Positions 18,717-27,221 of a stretch of DNA of 64,000 nucleotides are shown piece after piece (the stretch's first letter is position 1; each line of letters begins with the position of its first letter). Source of the stretch: Treponema sp. (lineage in GTDB: Bacteria; Spirochaetota; Spirochaetia; Treponematales; Treponemataceae); assembly GCA_016281495.1 (NCBI GenBank), contig JAEEIU010000027.1, forward strand, positions 62,001 to 126,000, given 5' to 3'. The notes beneath the pieces are model-generated. The model ran no database searches and was not told the DNA's origin. It saw only the letters and a program-made list of their open reading frames with translations. A program made the position numbers and the translations under genes.

Positions 18717-18938
18717 TTCATAATTCATAATTCATAATTCATAATTCATAATGAGGAATGAGGAATGAGGAATTGAGCTTGTCTTGCTGATTTGCTTTGT
18801 GTCTTGCTGGTTGGTGATTGAAAAAGAGGTTTGTCACGCGGATTATAGTTAATTCAGAATGCATAATTAAGAATTAAGAATTGGGATTGTCTTGCTGATT
18901 GGCTTTGTGTCTTGCTGGTTGGTAATTGAAAAAGAGGT
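18717..18938. repeat. AT-rich short repeats and two copies of a dispersed lead sequence
   Basis: 18717-18750 is a run of the 9-mer TTCATAATT and variants. It is followed by two near-identical ~70-bp lead sequences (about 18772-18844 and 18878-18953), both with the phrases CTTGCTGATT, CTTTGTGTCTTGCTGG and GAAAAAGAGG, separated by GCATAATTAAGAATT-type repeats. The first lead ends in a truncated element end (TTGTCACGCGGATT, 18831-18844); the second runs into the element at 18939. The same lead occurs near 22054 and 27254. No gene seen. Confidence 0.75.
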
Positions 18939-19272
18939 TTGTCACGCGGATTCGATTTTGCTACGCAAAATCCTGGTAAGAAGTTGCCTAGATGGTTGGT
19001 GTTTACATCTTGTTGTTTGGTCATTCCGGGCTTGACCCGGAATCTTAGCGTTGTATATTTTGTAGATGTTGACTCTTGCTGATTGGTATTGGAAAACTCG
19101 ATTCCCATACGTCAGTTTATATCAGAAAACTTCCACTACCCCCCAAAAAAAGCCAAACAAAAAATCCTTTAAACAAATTGCGTAGCAATTTGGAATACGT
19201 CTCTTCGAGCCGTTTGCATGAGTTGAAACTATTGAAACCGTCGCTAAAGCGACTTGCGCATCCGCGTGATAA
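18939..19272. repeat. Palindromic dispersed element, copy 1 (upstream of PD-(D/E)XK gene)
   Basis: Left end TTGTCACGCGGATTC (18939-18953), then a palindrome GATTTTGC-TAC-GCAAAATC (18954-18972), a palindrome ATTCCGGG-CTTGA-CCCGGAAT (19023-19043), a palindrome AAATTGC-GTA-GCAATTT (19175-19191) and a degenerate right end (ATCCGCGTGAT, about 19260). The remaining bases to 19362 hold CAAAAATTGTTAAAAAC, also present upstream of the gene at 27778, and an AGGAGG ribosome site. No protein gene seen between 18619 and 19362. Confidence 0.75.
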
Positions 19273-19362
19273 AAAAAATCAAAAATTTCTCCCAAAAATT
19301 GTTAAAAACACAGTTTGCATGCTAATTATATGTTAAAGAGCTATTTTTTTTAGGAGGATTCT

Positions 19363-20205
19363 ATGCCCAAAAAGAAAAAGTCACCGTCATGGGAGGAACT
19401 CACATTTGCAAACAATTTCCTCTTCTGCAAGATAATGGAAAGCGAGCCGGAATTATGCCGACAAATCTTGGAGATACTCCTCGGCATCAGGATTGAACGA
19501 CTTGAGGCTCCCCAGGCAGAAAAGACGATGTATGAAAACATTGATTCAAAATCCGTACGTTTTGATGTCTATGCAAAGGACAGGAGGCACGTCTTTGACA
19601 TCGAGATACAGACCACGATAAACAAGAAACTACCTAAACGTGCCAGATATTACCAGAGCGTCATCGACATGGATACACTGTCCCGAGGGGACAAGTACAC
19701 CAAGCTGAAGGATTCGTATGTAATTTTTCTATGCCTCGATTCTCCGTTCAAGAAGAGCAAGCCGGTATATTTCTTTGAAAACCTATGCCGTGAAGACACA
19801 AGCATAAAATTGAACGACAGGGCCTACAAGGTCTTTTTCAATGCCTCAGAATATGCTAATATGAAAGGAGAAGAGGCAAAGAACTTCTTCAAGTACCTAA
19901 AGGAACACAGCGCCCAAAGCGCGCTGACCAAATCCATTGAGGAAAAGGTGAATTTCGCCAAGAAAAACATGACATGGAGGAAACAGTACATGACATGGGA
20001 GCAGACAATAGAAGACGAAAAAGAAGACGCATACGAGGAAGGCCTTGAAGATGGACGTGCCGAAGGAGCCTCTCAGAAAGCCATGGAAGATGCTGAAAAC
20101 CTCCTGCGGGAAGGAATACCTATGGAAACTGTTTCCCGGTGCATTGGTCTCCCACTGGAAAAAGTGCAGGAAATGTCGGAGCAATTAACAATTAAGAATT
20201 CATAA
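19363..20205 (+). CDS. PD-(D/E)XK nuclease-family (Rpn-like) putative transposase
   Basis: Member of the PDDEXK_2/Rpn group, annotated in many bacteria as recombination-promoting nucleases or transposase-like proteins. 280 residues: nuclease core in the first half with RFDVY (D68) and DIEIQ (E81, Q83) as the D...E-x-Q active site, a middle helical region, an acidic stretch, and a C-terminal tail with EGASQKAMEDAENLLREG and a helix-turn-helix-like ETVSRCIGLPLEKVQEM. Start has TTAGGAGG. The last residues (TIKNS) and the stop codon are contributed by an AT-rich repeat. Its tail is nearly identical to that of the gene at 27778 while the front halves differ more. Confidence 0.85.
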   Translation: MPKKKKSPSWEELTFANNFLFCKIMESEPELCRQILEILLGIRIERLEAPQAEKTMYENIDSKSVRFDVYAKDRRHVFDIEIQTTINKKLPKRARYYQSVIDMDTLSRGDKYTKLKDSYVIFLCLDSPFKKSKPVYFFENLCREDTSIKLNDRAYKVFFNASEYANMKGEEAKNFFKYLKEHSAQSALTKSIEEKVNFAKKNMTWRKQYMTWEQTIEDEKEDAYEEGLEDGRAEGASQKAMEDAENLLREGIPMETVSRCIGLPLEKVQEMSEQLTIKNS

Positions 20206-20248
20206 TGCATAATTAAGAATTATAAGTCAAAATTATGCATTATGAATT
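20197..20248. repeat. 18-bp inverted repeat between convergent genes
   Basis: Perfect arms 20197-20214 and 20231-20248 made of the dispersed AT-rich repeat (core CATAATGCAT). It overlaps the end of the PD-(D/E)XK gene, supplies its stop codon, and may act as a bidirectional terminator for the convergent pair, though it has no GC-rich stem. Confidence 0.7.
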
Positions 20249-20256
20249 ATGCATTC

Positions 20257-21963
20257 TTAATTATTTATGCACAAAGCGGGACATACACCGCCATACGTAT
20301 AGTCGACGTGGGGGGTGTCGGTCGCACGGCCATAGTCGTTCACATTATGCACGTACCCCATATTGAGACAGCTAGGCGAGCGAAGCCACCACCAACCAGG
20401 ATTGCCGTTGTCTGTGGTTGAGCCAATCCATGCTCCGCTTGCCTTGGCAAAGTCCGTCAGTATGCGAATCCTTCCAACATCTTTATATTGATAGTTGGAA
20501 CTAAACCCATAGTCTGTTATCGTAACCTCCCTTTCGCTCAAAAGGAAGATCTTGTCTGTGGTATTTACACAGGTATAGTTTGTTGAATATTGTGAATTTG
20601 TTCCATCAGCCTTTATTATTGCACTTGTCACAGTTGTTGTACTGGCTCCGCTGTTGTCCACAGTTGTCTCCGCGATTGTGGAACGCAACGATTCGTTAAA
20701 GGCAGTCTGAAGGAATCCCTTGCCATTGAACTCAGTGTTCACAGACTGTGTAGCATTGCTACTCGATTTTACATTATAGCTCAGACCGTTAAGATATGCC
20801 CGAATCCGGCTTTCCTTGTAGTTGTTGGGATATATTGCTCCACCCTCAGACCTGAGCACGTTCATATAATCATAATATGCACAGTTTACAAGGATGTTTT
20901 CCACAAGCAGAAGCTTTTTTCCGCTTCCGTTGTAATCCTCGGTAAGTACGCGCCACTTTATCGGCTCCACCTTAAAGTATTTGTAGCTGTCTGCACCGTC
21001 CTGGGCAACATCCTCACCATTGGTATACTTGTAACCGGCCTCGTATGCGTTCTCCTTTATCTTCGCATACCAAGCCCCGTCGCTTCCCATATAGTAGGTG
21101 AACATCCCTACTTGAACTGAAGCATCATCATAAATATCTACATTATTCGCCTTGATGGTTTGCGGCCAGTCGCCGAACAAAACATATGTCCATTCTGTTC
21201 CGGCGGTTCCGTCTGTACCTGGGTCCATCGGTTGATATGATGTACCCTGGTATTCGCTTACAGGCACCCACCTTGCATACAGCGTCAGGTTTTCCCTTAC
21301 ACCGTTTCCAAAGTCAAACTTTATGCCTTCATACTCGTCAGTATACCATCCAGAGAATGCGAATCCAGTTCTTGTTGGGTTTGTTGGCTTTGACACATTG
21401 TCGCCGCTTAAAACCGTTTGGGTTTCATACTCCGTTTCTCCATTCATGAAGGTGACTCTCAGGACCCTCCTCATCACAAGGTTCAGGGTGCTTACTTCGC
21501 CGGGGGTCATCCTTGCGTTTATGGAGCCTGTCGCATATACGCCACCGGTCGGTAAGAGCGCAGAACATTTGACCGGGTAGATTTTTTCGGCGGGTATGTT
21601 GTTTATTACCACAACCTGGCCGGCAGAAAGGGTTTCGGTGTGGATGCTTCCGTTTATGTCGATTTCAAGCTCAAAGGACAGTTCCGCTTCTATCTGGCTG
21701 TTTTCCGGGGCCTTGAAGATAATGCATGCGAAGCCGGGGTTTATTGCAATTCCGTCTGCGATTTCTTCTTCCGGTGTGTTGTCATAAACCTGAATTGTAA
21801 CTTCCTCGGTATAGTCATGCATCACTCCGTCGCAGGATGAAAGGACAAGGGCAAATGTGGCAAGAATCAGGAATAATATTGATTTGAATGTTTCATTCAG
21901 CGTTCTGTGGCTGGGGGGGGGTACAAGTGTGTAGTTATTTTTGGGATTCACATTCAGTTCCAT
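20257..21963 (-). CDS. InlB-repeat / DUF6273-like surface lipoprotein with N-terminal poly-C tract
   Basis: 568 residues. A hydrophobic signal segment ends ALVLSSC (C44), the likely lipidated cysteine. About residues 190-255 form an InlB B-type repeat (FMNGETEYETQTVLSG ... GFAFSGWYTDE ... LTLYARW). The C-terminal half resembles DUF6273 (PIKWRVL, KESRIRAYLNG, FLQTAF, KIFLLSEREV, WWLRSP, GVCPALCI). The function is unknown; such proteins are usually exported to the spirochaete surface. The start codon lies 24 codons before the hydrophobic segment and is separated from it by nine C residues encoding three prolines, so slippage there would switch the protein off. Confidence 0.82.
   Translation of the reverse strand: MELNVNPKNNYTLVPPPSHRTLNETFKSILFLILATFALVLSSCDGVMHDYTEEVTIQVYDNTPEEEIADGIAINPGFACIIFKAPENSQIEAELSFELEIDINGSIHTETLSAGQVVVINNIPAEKIYPVKCSALLPTGGVYATGSINARMTPGEVSTLNLVMRRVLRVTFMNGETEYETQTVLSGDNVSKPTNPTRTGFAFSGWYTDEYEGIKFDFGNGVRENLTLYARWVPVSEYQGTSYQPMDPGTDGTAGTEWTYVLFGDWPQTIKANNVDIYDDASVQVGMFTYYMGSDGAWYAKIKENAYEAGYKYTNGEDVAQDGADSYKYFKVEPIKWRVLTEDYNGSGKKLLLVENILVNCAYYDYMNVLRSEGGAIYPNNYKESRIRAYLNGLSYNVKSSSNATQSVNTEFNGKGFLQTAFNESLRSTIAETTVDNSGASTTTVTSAIIKADGTNSQYSTNYTCVNTTDKIFLLSEREVTITDYGFSSNYQYKDVGRIRILTDFAKASGAWIGSTTDNGNPGWWWLRSPSCLNMGYVHNVNDYGRATDTPHVDYTYGGVCPALCINN
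21913..21921. repeat. Homopolymer G9/C9 tract inside the lipoprotein start region
   Basis: Nine G on the plus strand, nine C in the coding strand, encoding Pro-Pro-Pro upstream of the signal peptide. The nine-base length keeps the frame open. Confidence 0.95.
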
Positions 21964-22020
21964 AAAGGACCTCGCAGCAAAGAAGTATTAGTCAGAGGGG
22001 CTTCATACCCATCATCATAT

Positions 22021-22048
22021 AGTATAATCAAAAACCAAAAAAAATCAA
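22021..22048 (-). promoter_or_regulatory. Promoter of the InlB-repeat lipoprotein
   Basis: Minus strand TTGATT (22048-22043), 16 bp, TATACT (22026-22021); start near 22014 and a leader of about 50 nt ending in GAGGT before ATG. Confidence 0.55.
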
Positions 22049-22113
22049 TTCTGAATTGAGCTTGTCATGCTGATTTACTTTGTAGCTTGCTGAAGGGTGA
22101 TTGAAGAAGAGGT

Positions 22114-22314
22114 TTGTCACGCGGATTCGATTTTCCTACGGAAAATCTTTAAATTTTGGATGTCTGGCTGGTTGTTGTTCTCATCTTGCTTTCTGGTATA
22201 AGAAAATGTTATCCCCTACTCAAGCTTACACCAGAAAATTCCCTGAAATCACAGAGTCAACCCAAAATAAATCCTTTAAACAAATTGCGTAGCAATTTGG
22301 AATCCGCGTGACAA
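22114..22314. repeat. MITE-like element with perfect 15-bp inverted ends, copy 2
   Basis: Left end TTGTCACGCGGATTC (22114-22128), right end its exact reverse complement (22300-22314), total 201 bp. Each end is joined to a palindrome: GATTTTCC-TAC-GGAAAATC (22129-22147) on the left and AAATTGC-GTA-GCAATTT (22282-22298) on the right. A central imperfect inverted repeat (CTGGTATAAG with CTTACACCAG, one mismatch) spans about 22193-22234. No open reading frame. The flanking stretch 22054-22113 is the same lead sequence as at 18772 and 27254. Confidence 0.85.
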
Positions 22315-22332
22315 TCTTCGCTCAACTTTCGG

Positions 22333-22361
22333 TTGCATGATTTTACATTTGGGATTATACT
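22333..22361 (+). promoter_or_regulatory. Sigma70-like promoter, leaderless start of phosphohexomutase
   Basis: TTGCAT, 17 bp, TATACT, then only 6 nt to ATG at 22368. No ribosome site present. Confidence 0.6.
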
Positions 22362-22367
22362 GTTTTT

Positions 22368-24212
22368 ATGGAACATAACATGATTCTTTCTGCGTCGGGA
22401 TGGCGCAAGGTTTTTGCTGAATCTGGAGACGGCGAGGATGTCTCACCGGACATTGGATATGAAAATGCGGAGCTTTGTGCCCTTATTGCCGACACATTTG
22501 CCGACTATATAAGCGAAAAGGCCAACGGTAAGGCTGTTGTCGTTGTTGCCAGGGATACACGCCCTACCGGAGAGGAAATCACAGACTGCATACTCCGGAC
22601 ACTCATTGCAAAGGAAATAAACGTCCGCTATCTTGGCATTGCATCTGCCCCGGAAATCATGGCTTATGCACGTTCATTCAGCGGTTTTGTATATATATCC
22701 GCAAGCCATAACCCCATCGGTCACAACGGCATAAAATTCGGCCTCAATGACGGTGGAGTACTCCCTGGAAGTGAAAATTCCAAGCTTGCCGAAATATTTA
22801 CGGAAAAATGCAAATCCCCGGAAGCAGAAGAAAACGCACAGGACCTTTTGCACGGATGTGAGGAAACAGAACTTCAGCTAGCCTATACCCTTAGCGACCA
22901 GTACAAGAAGGAATCCCTATGGGTCTACGAAGATTTTCTGCGGGAAGTAATTGTGGGAACAAAGGATCCTCACATTCAGGATGAAGTCTTTTCAATAATC
23001 AGGGCATCATTCCAAAAGCATCCTCTTGGCATAACAGCCGACATGAACGGATCATCCAGAACTAGATCTGTGGATGACAAAATCATAATGGGAACAGGCA
23101 TCAATTTCCTGCCGTTCAACAATGATCCCGGCAACATCGCCCATGCAATCATTCCCGAGCCGGAAAACCTCAAATGGTGTGTTGAAGTAATGGAAGACCT
23201 GCACAAGGATGGTGACGAGGACACGATTCTTGGTTACATGCCGGACTGCGACGGTGACCGCGGAAACATAGTCTACTGGGACACAAAAAGCCGTTCCGCA
23301 AAGACGATAGAGGCACAGGACGTATTTGCCCTCAGCGTCATAGCGGAGACTGCCTTTGAGATGTGGAAGCACAACACATTCCCGCAAAAAAGCCTTCTGT
23401 GGAAAGCAATGGCCCATTACGGAAAGACAGCGGTTGTTGTAAACGGACCTACTTCCATGAGGATTGACCATATATGCAAGGCATTGAACATCGCTTTGTT
23501 CAGGGCAGAAGTTGGAGAAGCAAATGTCGTTAACCTTGCCCGAGAGAAAAGAAGCCAGGGATATTCCGTGCGGATTCTTGGAGAAGGCAGCAACGGCGGA
23601 AACATTACCTATCCGTCCAGCGTACGTGACCCGATTGCCACCGTTTTTGCAATAGTCAAGCTGCTTACTATACGTGACACGGTTAATGAAGACGGAAGCA
23701 AGAATCTGGGACCGTTCCATCTGTGGTGCAAAAAATCAGACCAGGAATACAAGTACAAGGATGATTTTACAATGGCAGACATCATGGCTACCCTCCCCGA
23801 ATACACTACTACAGGTGTAAGTGAGGAAAGTGCCATCCTTCAGGTGGAAACAGAGGACAAGGGCATCCTAAAGGAGCATTTCCAGGAAGTCTTTGACGCG
23901 GAATGGGACCAGCACCTTGAGGAAATGCAGGCAATATATTCAATCTACAGCTACAGGGTTTTTGCCACCAACGGAACCGTGGAAGGGGAACTCAAGAACG
24001 GAGAAAGCTGGAACAACGGTAACGGAGGCCTTAAAATCATGTTCTATGACCAGGCACAGAGACCGTTTGCATTCATCTGGATGCGTCCCAGTGGAACAGA
24101 GCCTGTTTTCCGCGTAATGTGCGATGTAAGGGGCAACGAGCTGGCCGCAGAAAGAAGCATCCTCAGGTGGGAAACCAGCATGATACGCAAAGCCGACAAA
24201 ATGGGGTCTTAA
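22368..24212 (+). CDS. Alpha-D-phosphohexomutase (phosphoglucomutase/phosphomannomutase)
   Basis: Interconverts hexose 1- and 6-phosphates. 614 residues with the four superfamily motifs in order: phosphoserine loop YISASHNPIGHNGIKF (about 108), metal loop PDCDGDRGN (about 290), sugar-specificity loop GEGSNGGN (about 407) and phosphate loop RPSGTEPVFR near the C-terminus. All catalytic positions are present. The protein is longer than the usual 450-580, with extra segments around 155-215 and 440-500. The sugar preference cannot be decided from sequence. The start has no Shine-Dalgarno and lies 6 nt after a -10 box. Confidence 0.92.
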   Translation: MEHNMILSASGWRKVFAESGDGEDVSPDIGYENAELCALIADTFADYISEKANGKAVVVVARDTRPTGEEITDCILRTLIAKEINVRYLGIASAPEIMAYARSFSGFVYISASHNPIGHNGIKFGLNDGGVLPGSENSKLAEIFTEKCKSPEAEENAQDLLHGCEETELQLAYTLSDQYKKESLWVYEDFLREVIVGTKDPHIQDEVFSIIRASFQKHPLGITADMNGSSRTRSVDDKIIMGTGINFLPFNNDPGNIAHAIIPEPENLKWCVEVMEDLHKDGDEDTILGYMPDCDGDRGNIVYWDTKSRSAKTIEAQDVFALSVIAETAFEMWKHNTFPQKSLLWKAMAHYGKTAVVVNGPTSMRIDHICKALNIALFRAEVGEANVVNLAREKRSQGYSVRILGEGSNGGNITYPSSVRDPIATVFAIVKLLTIRDTVNEDGSKNLGPFHLWCKKSDQEYKYKDDFTMADIMATLPEYTTTGVSEESAILQVETEDKGILKEHFQEVFDAEWDQHLEEMQAIYSIYSYRVFATNGTVEGELKNGESWNNGNGGLKIMFYDQAQRPFAFIWMRPSGTEPVFRVMCDVRGNELAAERSILRWETSMIRKADKMGS

Positions 24213-24237
24213 CATTTAGGTCCTTTTTGCCGATAAA
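24209..24237 (+). promoter_or_regulatory. Possible promoter, leaderless GTG start of secreted protein
   Basis: TTAACA, 17 bp, GATAAA, then 6 nt to GTG at 24244. The -35 overlaps the stop of the preceding gene. Confidence 0.4.
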
Positions 24238-24243
24238 CAAGGC

Positions 24244-24876
24244 GTGAAAAAGAATTTTTTTAACGGAAAACATAAATTTCTCCTTGCCTTTGTGCTTTTT
24301 GCCATTATTGTTGCAGACAGTGCAAGCGCATACGTCTGTAAATACAAGGAAGACTACTACAAGCTCTACCACATCCACTACCAGCAGCTTCCCGATGACT
24401 GCATCGAAAACATCTACTGGCTGGAAAAGGCCGTCAATGCCGACTTTGCAAACCCATACTATGCCATGGCCCATGTAGAGACCGAACGCGAATGGGAAAA
24501 ATACCGCTATCTCTTCATGATGCACGTAAACCTCAAGCTTATAGAGCAGCACCTCCGTCTTGGCCGCATATACGACAAGCAGGCCGCACTCTTTTACGAT
24601 GCCCCCTGGAACGAAGAATACCTCCGCAACCTGGAAAAGGCAAAATCATGCTATGAAGCGGGCTACTACTACTGGGAAGAAGTAAAGCTCTGGGCGGAAA
24701 AGGCAACCGTATCCCAGTTCAACTTCCTTTACCTGACCGACATCCAGAACTGGGAAGATGAACGCGAGCGCATTGTAAACGGCGAACTCGACTACAAGAG
24801 GACTTTGGACAGGGAACTTACAAGGCTCCAGAAGGTAATCGACAAGCTAGTTGACATGACAGATAAAAAATACTAA
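24244..24876 (+). CDS. Secreted protein of unknown function
   Basis: 210 residues with a classical signal peptide (KKN..., hydrophobic core, cleavage after ADSASA). The mature part is rich in Tyr, Trp and Glu and looks all-helical (YYKLYHIHYQQLPDD, YYYWEEVKLWAEKA, and a coiled-coil-like C-terminus DRELTRLQKVIDKLVD). I do not recognise the family. The only start in frame is GTG at 24244, without a convincing ribosome site. It lies 31 bp after the phosphohexomutase and 9 bp before aroB, so all may share a transcript in addition to their own promoters. Confidence 0.75.
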   Translation: MKKNFFNGKHKFLLAFVLFAIIVADSASAYVCKYKEDYYKLYHIHYQQLPDDCIENIYWLEKAVNADFANPYYAMAHVETEREWEKYRYLFMMHVNLKLIEQHLRLGRIYDKQAALFYDAPWNEEYLRNLEKAKSCYEAGYYYWEEVKLWAEKATVSQFNFLYLTDIQNWEDERERIVNGELDYKRTLDRELTRLQKVIDKLVDMTDKKY

Positions 24877-24879
24877 ATT
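24851..24879 (+). promoter_or_regulatory. Sigma70-like promoter, leaderless start of aroB
   Basis: TTGACA, 17 bp, TAAATT, then 6 nt to ATG at 24886. The promoter lies over the last codons of the preceding gene; no ribosome site is present. Confidence 0.55.
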
Positions 24880-24885
24880 CTCCGC

Positions 24886-26040
24886 ATGGAAAAAAACTTA
24901 TTTACCATCTCATACCCAAAAGACTCCGGATTTGACAGGACAGACATATATTTTTATCAGGGGAAACCTTCTCCGGAAGAAGTATACCTTAAGGATACAA
25001 GTGTCGGACGGCAGAGGCTTTTTGTAACGGACGCTTCAATTTTTTCACTTGAATCCATGAAAGAATTTTCCAAAAGCTTTACCCAAGTTGAATGTACCAC
25101 ACTTTGCGACGGGGCAAAACTCTTTTCTTCGGGCAAAGACCTTCTTGTAGTCCTTGGATCCGGAGAAAAATTCAAAAACCTTCAGAACGTAACGAACATA
25201 ATTCAGGCAGCACTTGAACACGACTATAACCGCAACTGCCTTTTCATTGCCATAGGTGGTGGGGTAATCTGCGACATGACCGCTTTTGCTGCCTCAATCT
25301 ACAAGCGCGGGGTGGAAGTTGAATTTGTACCCACTACCCTTCTTTCCATGGTTGATGCCGCTATCGGTGGCAAATCAGGATGCGATTATTCAAGCTACAA
25401 GAACATGATAGGCTCTTTCTGGCCTGCAAAAAAACTTCACGTATGGTCGGACTTCGTTCTTTCCTTACCGGACAGCGAATACCTTTCCGGACTTGGGGAA
25501 GCATTAAAGACAGCCCTTTTGTTTTCCGAAAAACTTTGCCGTATTTTTACACAGGAAAAAGACAAAGTCATGGCAAGGGACCGCAATACGCTTAAAACCA
25601 TAATTGACGAATGTGCCTGTGCAAAGGCAGCCATAGTTGAAGAAGACCTGAGGGAACATGGAAGACGCGCCTTCCTGAACCTTGGCCACACCTTTGGGCA
25701 TGCCCTTGAAAGCTGTGCGGGCTTGGGAACGATTTCACACGGAGAGGCTGTTGTCTGGGGAATCGGACGTGCACTTGACCTTAGTGCAAACCTTGGCCTC
25801 TGTTCAGAAGAATATGCCGCCACAAACAAAAGCATGCTTTCTTCCTACGGCTACGACATGAAACCCATTCCATCGGTACTCAAAGGATTTGACGGAGACT
25901 GCACGCAGGAACTCATCAGGGCCATGCACAAGGACAAGAAAAACAACAGCAATGAAATCAGGCTAATTTTGCAAAGAAATTATTCGGACACTGTAATTCA
26001 AACGGTGAGCGATGGGGAAATAGAGAAAGTACTCAAATGA
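24886..26040 (+). CDS. aroB: 3-dehydroquinate synthase
   Basis: Second step of the shikimate pathway (DAHP to 3-dehydroquinate, NAD- and metal-dependent). 384 residues with GGGVICDMTAFAAS and YKRGVEVEFVPTTLLS, the MVDAAIGGKSG loop, LNLGHTFGHALE (metal His) and HGEAVVWGI (second metal His). Length is slightly above the common 350-370. Its stop overlaps the ATG of the cysteine desulfurase gene by 4 nt, so those two are translationally coupled, although their products share no obvious pathway. Confidence 0.93.
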   Translation: MEKNLFTISYPKDSGFDRTDIYFYQGKPSPEEVYLKDTSVGRQRLFVTDASIFSLESMKEFSKSFTQVECTTLCDGAKLFSSGKDLLVVLGSGEKFKNLQNVTNIIQAALEHDYNRNCLFIAIGGGVICDMTAFAASIYKRGVEVEFVPTTLLSMVDAAIGGKSGCDYSSYKNMIGSFWPAKKLHVWSDFVLSLPDSEYLSGLGEALKTALLFSEKLCRIFTQEKDKVMARDRNTLKTIIDECACAKAAIVEEDLREHGRRAFLNLGHTFGHALESCAGLGTISHGEAVVWGIGRALDLSANLGLCSEEYAATNKSMLSSYGYDMKPIPSVLKGFDGDCTQELIRAMHKDKKNNSNEIRLILQRNYSDTVIQTVSDGEIEKVLK

Positions 26041-27212
26041 CGGACAAGACACATTACTTTGACTGGGCTGCCACCGCCCCTCAGGATGCAGAAATTGCAA
26101 GACAGGCACTTGAACTCACTCTGGAAAACTGGGCAAATCCGTCCAGCATACACAAGGCCGGAACCGACGCAAAAAAGATTCTTGAGGAAGCCAGGATACG
26201 AGCAGCAAAGGCTCTTGGAGTAAAGCCGGAAACCCTTTATTTTACATCAGGCGGAACAGAAAGCGACCACATTCCCCTTCTTTCACTTTTGACAAGACAG
26301 GGCAAGGGCTCATTTATAACTTCCGCAATCGAACATCCGGCACTCTCCCACATGACAAAGATGATGGAAAACTGCAGGTGGAAGCCAATCATAGTTTCTC
26401 CAGACAAAAACGGATTCATTCAACCAGAGGCTGTCGTATCCCACATTCAGGATGACACGGCCTTTGTTGCCATCATGAGCGTAAATAACGAAACCGGTGC
26501 GGTCCAGGACATAAAGGGAATTGCACAGGCGATACTGCAAAACACAAAAAACGGACGCAAGCCGTGGTTCCATGTTGACTGCGTTCAGGCTGCGGGTAAA
26601 ATTGAGCTTGACTTGAATACAGCCGGAATTGACTCTGCCGCAATGAGCGCGCACAAGATTGGTGGTCCAAGGGGCATCGGCCTTTTGTATCTTTCCCGAC
26701 AGATGACTTCATTTCTAAGGGGTGGCGGTCAGGAAAAGAACATAAGGAGCGGAACCGAAAACGTCTATGGTGCGGCGGCATTCTCCATGTGCCTTGAAAA
26801 ATACCTCATACGAAAGGAAAATCCATCTTCTACCGAACGCTTTGAACAGCAGATGGATTGGACCAGAAGCTTCATAAAGGACATACTTGAAATACCGGGA
26901 TGCACGATAATCCCACACTGCCGTAAAGATGATGGCATGGCCGAAAAGTTTTCTCCGTGGATAGTCCAGGCCTCATTCAAGGGGATTCCGGGACAGGTGA
27001 TGGAAAGGGCATTGAGCGAAAAGGGCTATTACATCTCCACCGGAAGCGCATGTTCACAGGGGCGCCATTCAAGGCCGGTACTGGACAGCATGGGCATAAG
27101 CGCGCAGGAAAAGGAAGATGCGGTAAGGTTCAGCTTTGGCCACGACACCACAAAGGAAGCCATGGATGATTTGGTCAATGTCCTGAAGGAAACTGTGGGA
27201 TTGTTTGGGTAA
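26037..27212 (+). CDS. Cysteine desulfurase (NifS/IscS family)
   Basis: PLP enzyme that takes sulfur from cysteine for Fe-S clusters or thiolated tRNA. 391 residues: start motif YFDWAATAP, EHPA with the PLP-stacking His (about 101), NNETGAVQDI, HVDCVQAAG (Asp), SAHKIGGPRGIG with the PLP lysine (about 206), GGGQEKNIRSGTENV, and the mobile-loop cysteine in STGSACSQGRHSRP (about 340). The SACSQG loop fits the NifS-like group. Translationally coupled to aroB (ATGA overlap). No iscU, sufE or mnmA partner is adjacent. Confidence 0.92.
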   Translation: MTDKTHYFDWAATAPQDAEIARQALELTLENWANPSSIHKAGTDAKKILEEARIRAAKALGVKPETLYFTSGGTESDHIPLLSLLTRQGKGSFITSAIEHPALSHMTKMMENCRWKPIIVSPDKNGFIQPEAVVSHIQDDTAFVAIMSVNNETGAVQDIKGIAQAILQNTKNGRKPWFHVDCVQAAGKIELDLNTAGIDSAAMSAHKIGGPRGIGLLYLSRQMTSFLRGGGQEKNIRSGTENVYGAAAFSMCLEKYLIRKENPSSTERFEQQMDWTRSFIKDILEIPGCTIIPHCRKDDGMAEKFSPWIVQASFKGIPGQVMERALSEKGYYISTGSACSQGRHSRPVLDSMGISAQEKEDAVRFSFGHDTTKEAMDDLVNVLKETVGLFG

Positions 27213-27221
27213 AGGGAAAGT

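Noticed and set aside
18717-18900. Short tandem AT-rich units looked like a degenerate CRISPR array
   Set aside because: Units are 9-15 bp, contiguous, with no unique spacers and no cas1 nearby.
19076-19336. Open frame of 86 codons in the repeat region
   Set aside because: It runs through palindromes and element ends, with no ribosome site or family likeness.
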